This document shows, piece after piece, positions 13,583 through 19,349 of a stretch of DNA of 39,932 nt. Made by a program: the position numbers and the translations under genes. The stretch is from Candidatus Limnocylindrales bacterium (GTDB lineage Bacteria > Desulfobacterota > Binatia > UBA1149 > CAITLU01): NCBI GenBank assembly GCA_035626395.1, contig DASPNR010000046.1, positions 1-39,932 of the forward strand. The letters are read 5' to 3'. A model generated the notes under the pieces. The model did not search any database, was not told where the DNA came from, and was given only the letters and a program-made list of their open reading frames with translations. The first letter of the stretch is position 1; every line of letters begins with the position of its first letter.

Positions 13583-13626
13583 TTCGCATTACGAATGCGT
13601 TGCTCTACCAGCTGAGCTACCCCGGC
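13583..13626 (-). other. attP core: 5' half of a tRNA-Thr(CGU) gene
   Basis: On the minus strand, 44 bases read as tRNA from the first acceptor base (GCCGGGGTAGCTCAGC) through the D arm to the end of the anticodon arm, with anticodon CGT in GCATTCGTAATGCGAA. After GCGAA the sequence stops resembling tRNA; there is no TpsiC arm or 3' acceptor strand, so it is not a working tRNA gene. It resembles E. coli thrW, a known integration target. Its place beside int makes it the attachment core. The phage carries the 5' half, whereas most tRNA-borne attP sites carry the 3' half. Confidence 0.85.
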
Positions 13627-13755
13627 GCTGTGAAAATCCTTTGTCGATTCAGGCGTTAGCGTCTTTCCGTAGTGCAGTAGTGAACTGGAATGTGACCTTT
13701 TGTGCCGTTTTTCGACTGTGTGCAGTACAAATTTGGGCACACGAGGAATTCTAGC
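13627..13755. other. attP arm region without a gene
   Basis: 129 bp between the att core and the next gene. It contains several TGTG/CACA-containing words (TGTGACC, TGTGCCG, TGTGCAG, GGGCACAC) that might be integrase arm or excisionase sites. No clear promoter toward the tRNA half is visible on the minus strand. Confidence 0.4.
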
Positions 13756-14097
13756 ATGGGGATGTTCGATTACGTGATCCACGAGGGCGTGGAATACCAG
13801 TGCAAGGATACCCCGGACCAGTACATGAGCCAGTACCGGATCATAAACCGCCGGCTGATCGGCGATGAGTGGCACATGGAGGACGTCCCATGGAACGAGC
13901 GGCGCTACCCGCTGGAGAAAGGCATCATGCACTTGTGCGGCTCGATGCGCCGGGTCATTGACAGGGCCGACGTCGATCAGAACTGGCACGGATACCTATA
14001 TCTGACCGGGGGAGGGCAGCGCTTGCCTCGCTACCGCGCCAAATTCACCGATGGCAATCTCGTCGAATTCATCGAGGTGAAACAAGATGCAGCCTGA
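13756..14097 (+). CDS. Conserved phage protein of unknown function
   Basis: 113 aa from ATG 13756, preceded by GAGGAA. It begins MGMFDYVIHEGVEYQCKDTP, a start seen in a family of small phage and bacterial proteins with mixed strands and conserved aromatic residues. It is the first gene past attP and would lie at one prophage end. Function unknown. Confidence 0.65.
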   Translation: MGMFDYVIHEGVEYQCKDTPDQYMSQYRIINRRLIGDEWHMEDVPWNERRYPLEKGIMHLCGSMRRVIDRADVDQNWHGYLYLTGGGQRLPRYRAKFTDGNLVEFIEVKQDAA

Positions 14098-14302
14098 CGC
14101 CCCTCCCTTCCCCACCAAGACTGGCCAGCAAGTGGCCAGCACACTTGGCTGCCCCAACTGCGGTTCTTCCAAGATCTGGAAGTGCAAACGCTACGGCCAG
14201 ATCAGCTATTCATGCGACGGCTGTCAGACGTGGGGTCCGTGGCGGACGGCACAAAGGCCGAAGAAGAGCAAGCTCCAAATCATCGCTCCGGTGTCCCCAT
14301 GA
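14087..14302 (+). CDS. Small zinc-ribbon protein
   Basis: 71 aa. CPNCGSSKIWKC followed by SCDGCQTWG gives two CxxC knuckles about 20 residues apart, the pattern of a zinc ribbon. Basic C-terminus (RPKKSKLQ). Overlaps the previous gene by 11 nt and the next by ATGA. Probably a nucleic-acid or protein-binding adaptor. Confidence 0.68.
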   Translation: MQPDAPPFPTKTGQQVASTLGCPNCGSSKIWKCKRYGQISYSCDGCQTWGPWRTAQRPKKSKLQIIAPVSP

Positions 14303-14553
14303 CCTCCCCCACCACCGGTGGCCAGCGGGTGGGCGCTTCCATGGAATATCTCGACTACCATGGCTCGGTTGAGCGAGACGATGACTGCTGGCACGGCCGC
14401 GTGCTGCACATCCAGGATGTCGTCACGTACTCATCGGACAGCATAGATGGACTGGCGTTGGCTTTCGTAGATGCCGTGGATGATTACTTGGAGACTTGTC
14501 ACCAGCTCGGTGATGCCCCTTGCCAGCCCACCACCCCGTGGGTGGCGCCGTGA
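14299..14553 (+). CDS. Orphan HicB-like protein
   Basis: 84 aa. After a 14-residue tail, MEYLDYHGSVERDDDCWHGR, then VLHIQDVVTYSSDSIDGL and FVDAVDDYLETCHQLGDAP follow the HicB partial RNase-H-like fold closely. HicB antitoxins normally continue into a ribbon-helix-helix DNA-binding domain; here the chain ends in a Pro-rich tail instead. No HicA-type toxin lies next to it. It may start at the internal ATG 14341. A decoy antitoxin that neutralises a host HicA is one possibility, not shown. Confidence 0.75.
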   Translation: MTSPTTGGQRVGASMEYLDYHGSVERDDDCWHGRVLHIQDVVTYSSDSIDGLALAFVDAVDDYLETCHQLGDAPCQPTTPWVAP

Positions 14554-14675
14554 GCACCCGAGAGCGGGTCTACTGGTTGCGCAACTACATGTGCGTTCCC
14601 TTGGGATACATGCGCTACAAGGACAACCTGGAGTTTCAGGATCGTCGTGCGCGCTGGGATTGGCGATGGCGATAG
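14550..14675 (+). CDS. Small basic protein
   Basis: 41 aa from a GTG overlapping the HicB-like stop (GTGA). Rich in Arg, Trp and Tyr (RVYWLRNYMCVPLGYMRYKD). Too small and basic to assign; not a recognisable HicA. Confidence 0.5.
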   Translation: MSTRERVYWLRNYMCVPLGYMRYKDNLEFQDRRARWDWRWR

Positions 14676-14690
14676 GCGTAACCTCCCCCT

Positions 14691-14882
14691 GTGCCCCTCC
14701 CTCCCGACATCATCGACGCGATTCGAGCGCACATCGATGCGCAGCGGGAACTCGAGGTTCATGTGCTAGCTGCCAAGCGGCTGCTGGATGCCGGGGATAC
14801 GAAGGGTGCCAAGCGGGAGCTGGCGGAGGCGGAGAAGATGCTTGAGGTGCAGCGGGGGATTGAGAGGTTGTTTCGGAAGTGA
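14691..14882 (+). CDS. Small helical protein
   Basis: 63 aa from a GTG at 14691. Mostly helical and charged (LLDAGDTKGAKRELAEAEKM), possibly a helical hairpin. Unknown. Confidence 0.55.
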   Translation: MPLPPDIIDAIRAHIDAQRELEVHVLAAKRLLDAGDTKGAKRELAEAEKMLEVQRGIERLFRK

Positions 14883-14888
14883 GGGCAA

Positions 14889-15077
14889 ATGAATATTGGA
14901 CCTATGAATTTTCAGCTCAAGACTTTCACGCCTCTACAGCAGACAGTAGCTGAACTTGGCGTGTGCCCGTTTTGCCACACCAAGACACTTACCCACAAGC
15001 ATACTGGCGGTGGCTGCGAATGGCATCAGTGCGGCAAATGCCTGAAGGTGCTCGCGCTTGAGGCGAAGTCCCCATGA
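14889..15077 (+). CDS. Small zinc-ribbon protein
   Basis: 62 aa. CPFCHTKTLTHKH and HQCGKCLKVL provide two CxxC knuckles with extra His residues, a zinc-ribbon pattern similar to phage Lar-like proteins in outline. Start at ATG 14889 with an internal Met at residue 6. Coupled to the next gene by ATGA. Confidence 0.65.
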   Translation: MNIGPMNFQLKTFTPLQQTVAELGVCPFCHTKTLTHKHTGGGCEWHQCGKCLKVLALEAKSP

Positions 15078-15283
15078 CGCAGATATCGGATGAGAGGCTC
15101 GCGGATTTGATCGCAGATCACTCGGCCATATCCATGGCAGGCGCAATGCGCAAGACCGTGGAGCGTCATGCGGATACGGCCACCGCGCTGCGGGAGCTGC
15201 AAGCGGCGAGAGCCGTGATGAACTGCTACTGTCCGAGGTGCGAGGGAAGGTACTGGGTCGAGCATCAATGCCCGGTAAGCTGA
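15074..15283 (+). CDS. Small protein with C-terminal Cys cluster
   Basis: 69 aa. Helical N-terminus (SDERLADLIADHSAIS, then an ALRELQAARAV helix), ending in NCYCPRCEGRYWVEHQC, which could form half a zinc site. Overlaps the next gene by 16 nt. Confidence 0.58.
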   Translation: MTQISDERLADLIADHSAISMAGAMRKTVERHADTATALRELQAARAVMNCYCPRCEGRYWVEHQCPVS

Positions 15284-15444
15284 TAGACATTGACTGGCTC
15301 GAGGAGCGCATCGCGATACGCGTGGAGCACATCCGAAACCCCACGCCCAAACAGCTCCACGACGCGCTCAACGATACCATCCGAGACCTGAAAGAGATCT
15401 ACGGCCAGATCGATATTGAGCGGTGGCCGAGGGAGGGGAAATGA
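15268..15444 (+). CDS. Small protein of unknown function
   Basis: 58 aa from ATG 15268. MPGKLIDIDWLEERIAIRVE suggests two amphipathic helices. Coupled by ATGA to the following membrane peptide. Confidence 0.55.
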   Translation: MPGKLIDIDWLEERIAIRVEHIRNPTPKQLHDALNDTIRDLKEIYGQIDIERWPREGK

Positions 15445-15584
15445 TTGAGATCATAATCGCGGCATTCGCTTTTGCAGCCGGCTTCGGCGCCGGATCGCTA
15501 TGGAGGCGAAGCGATATCATCCGAAAAGGCTGGCATGTCTTATACCCTCCTATGTCTTCCGACCGACAGACCGGCGGCAGGTGA
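15441..15584 (+). CDS. Small membrane peptide
   Basis: 47 aa with a strong GGGAGGGGAA site. The N-terminal helix MIEIIIAAFAFAAGFGAGSL spans the membrane; the tail is basic. Function unknown. Confidence 0.58.
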   Translation: MIEIIIAAFAFAAGFGAGSLWRRSDIIRKGWHVLYPPMSSDRQTGGR

Positions 15585-15601
15585 GCGGATAGCATCCAGC
15601 C

Positions 15602-15835
15602 ATGCTTACCGCGCTCATCCTCACCGCCGCCACCGCCCAGCCTGTCGAATGGGAGCTGCGCATCGGCGCGACCAGTACCACCGGTCAGGCATCGAGCTCA
15701 GGCCGGTTTCCCACCCGCGAGCGATGCGAGAACGCCGGCAAGGTGATGGTGGCGTTTCTTGAGGGCGGTGAGGCAACCAAAGGGATGGGCGTGAGGGTCA
15801 AGGCCGTGTGTGTGTCGGTTCCAGCACATCGCTGA
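15602..15835 (+). CDS. Putative exported small protein, last gene of right operon
   Basis: 77 aa. MLTALILTAATAQPVEW looks like a short signal peptide, and two Cys in the mature part could pair in the periplasm. Small exported phage proteins of this general shape are common. Its 3' end overlaps the convergent Rz gene by 38 bp, with no terminator between the operons. Confidence 0.58.
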   Translation: MLTALILTAATAQPVEWELRIGATSTTGQASSSGRFPTRERCENAGKVMVAFLEGGEATKGMGVRVKAVCVSVPAHR

Positions 15836-16319
15836 CCCAGGATTGCAGGCCTATCAGTTGTTGCCGTTGCCGCTCGCAGGCTGCGGCGTACCTGATGAGC
15901 TGCAGCCCCAGTCCGCCTCGATGATCTCCGCCAGCCGGCAAATCATCGATTGCTCGCCCGGCGGCTCCATCAGTGACGGGGGTGGAACTGGCTTGGCTTG
16001 TTGCCGCGGCACTACCGCGATCGGCGCAGCCGCGCAGCCGGCCAATGTCAACAGTGCGAGCGGTAAGGCGGTCAATCTGGCTCTGTAGAGCACGGCTTTT
16101 CTCCTGGTAAGCAACATCGTGGGTCCGGCTGATCTCTCGCTCCTCGGCTTCACGCGCGGCCGTGGCAGCGTCTAGGGCGGCGATGGCGGCCTTGCCCTCG
16201 GCTGTGGCGCGGTCGTAGCCGCGCTGCTCTGCGTTGTCGAGGGCGAGTTGGATGCCGTAGAGGATTGCGCCAATGGCAGAGGCGACCGCCAGTACGCGCC
16301 AATACCTGGCGAGAAACAT
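15798..16319 (-). CDS. Rz: Rz-like inner-membrane spanin
   Basis: 173 aa, starting at ATG 16319, which overlaps the holin stop (TGATG); a longer upstream open frame is rejected. One N-terminal transmembrane helix (YWRVLAVASAIGAILYGIQL) is followed by a periplasmic helical domain rich in Ala, Glu and Arg, as in i-spanins. Length and position, right after endolysin and holin, fit. It embeds the Rz1 gene in another frame and acts with it to fuse the inner and outer membranes in the last step of lysis. Confidence 0.85.
   Translation of the reverse strand: MFLARYWRVLAVASAIGAILYGIQLALDNAEQRGYDRATAEGKAAIAALDAATAAREAEEREISRTHDVAYQEKSRALQSQIDRLTARTVDIGRLRGCADRGSAAATSQASSTPVTDGAAGRAIDDLPAGGDHRGGLGLQLIRYAAACERQRQQLIGLQSWVSDVLEPTHTRP
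15854..16117 (-). CDS. Rz1: Rz1-like outer-membrane spanin lipoprotein
   Basis: 87 aa, entirely inside the Rz gene in a different frame, the classic spanin arrangement. MLLTRRKAVLYRARLTALPL then LALLTLAGC gives a lipoprotein signal with lipobox LAGC; the mature part is proline-rich (KPVPPPSLMEPP). An upstream in-frame ATG at 16153 is less likely because it adds a charged leader. Expected to sit in the outer membrane and bind the Rz C-terminus. Confidence 0.83.
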   Translation of the reverse strand: MLLTRRKAVLYRARLTALPLALLTLAGCAAAPIAVVPRQQAKPVPPPSLMEPPGEQSMICRLAEIIEADWGCSSSGTPQPASGNGNN

Positions 16320-16525
16320 CACTCGGCGAGCTCCTGGTTCGGGACGAAGTACTGTGCTACGAAGGTAAGTGCGGTGCTCAGGCCCACAGCAGCCTCTCCG
16401 CTGACCTTGATGCCCGCGAACGCATCCAACGCCCAGACGATAACGGAGACTGCCCCGCCCACCGCGGCGCCAACAGCGACCTTGCGCTGCACCGGGGTTC
16501 GCTTCTGCTCGACAACTGCGTTCAT
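16319..16525 (-). CDS. Putative holin
   Basis: 68 aa from ATG 16525 (TGATG overlap with the endolysin stop). A charged N-terminus (MNAVVEQKRTPVQRK) precedes two hydrophobic helices (VAVGAAVGGAVSVIVWALDA and GLSTALTFVAQYFVP), as in class II holins. It lies between endolysin and spanins. Expected to permeabilise the inner membrane at lysis time. Confidence 0.78.
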   Translation of the reverse strand: MNAVVEQKRTPVQRKVAVGAAVGGAVSVIVWALDAFAGIKVSGEAAVGLSTALTFVAQYFVPNQELAE

Positions 16526-16893
16526 CAGTAGCTCCAAATCGTTGGTCTTGGCTGCCCAGGCGCATTAGGCAGTTTGTCCAGGTGCAAGAACCGGCCGCCG
16601 CCCTTCTGATTGACGCCGATACCGGTGAAGCCCATCGACAGGGCGATCTGCAGCAACTCGACGGCGGCGCCACGGTCTACCGCGAAGTCCACGGCGAATC
16701 CCGTGGTGTGAGGCCCGTCGCTCCCCGTGCTAGAGACGCGCGAGTTGTGCGCCGGGCAGCGGTATCCAGAGCTCACCACCAGCGGCTTGCCGAAGCGGTG
16801 CCTGAGTTCATCCACGTCCATCAGAAACACCGGGTCCATGCGGTTCTCACCACAATGGCGGCACGCGAATTCGGCGTGCTTGAAGTGTCTCAT
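16525..16893 (-). CDS. Endolysin, M15-type peptidase
   Basis: 122 aa. Metal ligands of the Peptidase_M15 fold are visible: His62 in DGPHTTGFAVDF with Asp69, and His104 in RFLHLDKL. MRHFKHAEFACRHCGEN and SSGYRCPAHN are typical of the family. It probably cleaves peptidoglycan cross-links (D-Ala-type endopeptidase). No signal or SAR anchor, so it would depend on the holin. Start overlaps the 30-aa upstream gene by ATGA. Confidence 0.9.
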   Translation of the reverse strand: MRHFKHAEFACRHCGENRMDPVFLMDVDELRHRFGKPLVVSSGYRCPAHNSRVSSTGSDGPHTTGFAVDFAVDRGAAVELLQIALSMGFTGIGVNQKGGGRFLHLDKLPNAPGQPRPTIWSY

Positions 16894-16982
16894 CCGACCA
16901 GCCAGCGCCAGGCTGCTGCAACGGCTTCGCGCATCCGTGTAAAGCTTCGACGAATGATGATGATCGCGTGCTGGTCTGCCAT
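16890..16982 (-). CDS. 30-residue basic peptide in lysis cassette
   Basis: MADQHAIIIIRRSFTRMREA is followed by a Trp-containing end. It starts at ATG 16982 inside the preceding stop (TAATG) and ends in a TGA overlapping the endolysin ATG (ATGA). Exact fit between two coupled genes argues for translation. It may simply pass ribosomes to the endolysin gene or be a lysis regulator. Confidence 0.55.
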   Translation of the reverse strand: MADQHAIIIIRRSFTRMREAVAAAWRWLVG

Positions 16983-17212
16983 TACTTCTCCCGTGCCTGT
17001 TCGATGGTCATTTGCCGAATATCCTCGCGGAGCAGCAGAAGCTGTGTCTCGGCGGCATTGGCTTTGTCGATCGCCCACCATGAAAGCCCCAGCGATAACA
17101 TCGCCACGCCCCATGCAAGGATGCCGACCCATAGCGGTGTGCGATCGTTGAGCTCGGCCTTCGCGTAGCTGCCGCCCGCTTCCACCTTCGTCTGCTCTGG
17201 CACCAGGTTCAT
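16982..17212 (-). CDS. Small membrane protein of lysis cassette
   Basis: 76 aa. One transmembrane helix (LWVGILAWGVAMLSLGLSWW) between a soluble head and a helical tail (ETQLLLLREDIRQMTIEQAR). Together with the next upstream gene it could be a second holin or an antiholin. ATGA overlap upstream. Confidence 0.65.
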   Translation of the reverse strand: MNLVPEQTKVEAGGSYAKAELNDRTPLWVGILAWGVAMLSLGLSWWAIDKANAAETQLLLLREDIRQMTIEQAREK

Positions 17213-17511
17213 TTTTCTTGCCTCTCAGCTCGGGATTCGAGCGAGCGCAATCGTACATCCACGACTGCATCCATCGCCTGGAGCTTGCCGATCTCTATCC
17301 ACAGCTCCCGCTTGTCGTTGGCCTGGCTCTCCTGAATGGCAAGCGTGGTGATGAGATTCCACGTGACGAGACCGGCGACTACCGCCAGTAACCCGCCAAG
17401 AGACAGCTTGGTGGTCCAAGGGATAATGAGCTGCTCCACGTGCACGTCCTGTCTCATGTCGTCTTCCGGTCCATCGGGAGCCTCGCGGCGGCGGTCTTCT
17501 AGGTCGCTCAT
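17209..17511 (-). CDS. Membrane protein with coiled coil, XhlA-like outline
   Basis: 100 aa. Acidic N-terminus, a transmembrane helix (LSLGGLLAVVAGLVTWNLIT), then a charged coiled-coil tail. It lies between the tail fibre gene and the lysis genes, and could tether or regulate holin action. No specific family match is certain. Confidence 0.62.
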   Translation of the reverse strand: MSDLEDRRREAPDGPEDDMRQDVHVEQLIIPWTTKLSLGGLLAVVAGLVTWNLITTLAIQESQANDKRELWIEIGKLQAMDAVVDVRLRSLESRAERQEK

Positions 17512-17520
17512 CGGACGCTC

Positions 17521-19104
17521 TCAATGAAGCCTTTCAAGTCGCCGCTCCAGCCTAGAGATACGATCGTCCTGCTCCTGGACGTACTTGATCAGCGCGGGCA
17601 CCAGCGCGGCCTTCTCGATCTGCCAAACATCACCCTTACTGACCGCATATGGAGCGCACTTGTTCAGGCGCTGGGCGACTAAACCATGATTCACGCGCTC
17701 TCCACCTTCACGCCAGTCGAAGGACTCAACCAAAATGCAGTCGATGACGGGCCGAGCGCTAGGAGCTGATTTGAAGTTCTTCTTCAGGCGAGCATCTGAA
17801 GTGGTGTTATACCGTATAGCCGCGCCGGCGCGGTTGTAGTCGATGCTGCCGCGGATGGTGGCGCCCTCAGTGAATACCAGATGCTGATTGTCGCCGCTCC
17901 CAGCTTCGTTATTGCTAACGATGGTGTACTGGTTGGATGTGGCATTGGATACCTGGAGCGAGGCAGCAGCCGAAGTGGTGCGAATCTGAGCGCGCGCGCT
18001 GTTGATCGTAGTCCCTGCCGTGCCGATGACAAAAGCTCGGCTTCCCTCGGTCGGGAAAGTAACCTGATCCACGGTAGTGCCCGTGCGGTCAACGCTGAAG
18101 ACCGTGCCGAAAGAATTTCGTGCGTCGTTTGATAGCTGAAATAGGAACTGTTCGCTTGCCCTCATGTTGAATGACCAGCGCCGGTTATCTGCAGCGGCAT
18201 CAGATTCATCTAGCTCAAGAAATGGCACCGCTGCCGACACCGTAGCCGCTCCCGGATTCCCCGATGACCAGCTGTTGCTGAAGATGTGGTGAGCAGTCCA
18301 CGTCGGCGCAATCGACTGTGAAAGCGCTGGCGCGCCGTCCGAGCGCATGAAGCTCGTTGCAGAGCCATTCACAGCACTCAGCCCGATAGTGGCAGAAGGA
18401 TTCGCCGCAGCGGGTGCCGCAACGCCGTTTATGTTGGTGACTGTGAGGTTGGTCGATGAGACCGTCGTGGCTGTCATCGTGCCAGTCGTCACATCGCCGA
18501 TATTCCCGCTGTTCGGATTCAGCAGGATCCAGTCATCTGCGCCGGTATCGAGTACGAGGTAGGCCGGAACTCCGACGCGCAAGTCGTTGGCCACGATGTT
18601 GGACTGCGCCCCGCTCACCCACTTCTGCACGTCCAGCGCGCCGATGGAACTGATATTGAGGGTAGTGGCGCCGGTGTTGGTGTTCGCCGGGATGAGTACC
18701 ACCTGCATACCGGCCACGTAAGCCGTTGGCGTGGGTGACAGCGCTGCGGTGACGGTATTGGTGCCGGCCACCGAGCTCAGCACCACATACTCACCGTCCT
18801 GGATGTTATCCACGGTCCCGTACTGGCTGCGCACGGTGGGATTGCCGACGTTGGTGTGCCTGAAGCCACCCATTGGCAGGTTCGCGGTCGGCGTGGTCTG
18901 GCCGTCCTTGGAAATCGATGCCGTCAGCGCGGTTGCGATGTCGGACATCGTGTTGTTGTGCACGGTGCTCGAGATCGTGGTGCCGCTGACCACTGGGTTG
19001 CCGGCGGGCAGTGAGTACGTCCCTGCCCCATTGCGCGGCGCCATCAGCAGCGGCATTGAGGCGAAGGAGACGCAGATCAGGGCAAACTTGGCGTAACGGT
19101 TCAT
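17521..19104 (-). CDS. Tail fibre protein with S74 chaperone domain
   Basis: 527 aa. Residues 1-25 are hydrophobic and signal-like (MNRYAKFALICVSFASMPLL), unusual for a fibre. Then a conserved virion-attachment region (GNPVVSGTTISSTVHNNTMS, PMGGFRHTNVGNPT), a Thr/Ser/Gly-rich shaft, and a C-terminal intramolecular chaperone with the SDARLK Ser-Lys dyad near residue 435, GLVAQ, and a terminal coiled coil. S74 domains assist trimer folding and then cut themselves off. Expected receptor-binding protein. Confidence 0.87.
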   Translation of the reverse strand: MNRYAKFALICVSFASMPLLMAPRNGAGTYSLPAGNPVVSGTTISSTVHNNTMSDIATALTASISKDGQTTPTANLPMGGFRHTNVGNPTVRSQYGTVDNIQDGEYVVLSSVAGTNTVTAALSPTPTAYVAGMQVVLIPANTNTGATTLNISSIGALDVQKWVSGAQSNIVANDLRVGVPAYLVLDTGADDWILLNPNSGNIGDVTTGTMTATTVSSTNLTVTNINGVAAPAAANPSATIGLSAVNGSATSFMRSDGAPALSQSIAPTWTAHHIFSNSWSSGNPGAATVSAAVPFLELDESDAAADNRRWSFNMRASEQFLFQLSNDARNSFGTVFSVDRTGTTVDQVTFPTEGSRAFVIGTAGTTINSARAQIRTTSAAASLQVSNATSNQYTIVSNNEAGSGDNQHLVFTEGATIRGSIDYNRAGAAIRYNTTSDARLKKNFKSAPSARPVIDCILVESFDWREGGERVNHGLVAQRLNKCAPYAVSKGDVWQIEKAALVPALIKYVQEQDDRISRLERRLERLH

Positions 19105-19349
19105 CGCAAGACTCCAGTGTCAACTCGCGGCCCCACGGCGCGCTGTGTCGCTGCGGCAATCTCAGCCTCGGCAGCGGCAATCAACTCGGCCAGCAACTCA
19201 TATCGATCACGCTTGCGGTCCTCGCGCTGTATCACCGCCTCGATGCGTGACCGCTCCTGCTGCCACTGCGCGATGCGCTCCTGCAGGCCGGATACGATCT
19301 CCTCCGAGACGTGCTGGCGGGCGCGCTCGCGGGCTGGGTTGGCGGCCAT
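19101..19349 (-). CDS. Small helical virion-region protein
   Basis: 82 aa, coupled by TGATG and ATGA to its neighbours. Almost entirely charged helix (LQERIAQWQQERSRIEAVIQ). Between ejection-type protein and fibre genes; possibly a fibre assembly factor. Unknown. Confidence 0.6.
   Translation of the reverse strand: MAANPARERARQHVSEEIVSGLQERIAQWQQERSRIEAVIQREDRKRDRYELLAELIAAAEAEIAAATQRAVGPRVDTGVLR

Noticed and set aside
13583..13626. A functional phage tRNA-Thr gene
   Set aside because: Only the 5' half is present; no TpsiC arm, 3' acceptor strand or CCA.
15798..16673. 291-aa version of Rz
   Set aside because: The first 118 codons run through holin and endolysin in another frame; the ATG at 16319 with a transmembrane helix right after it is the true start.
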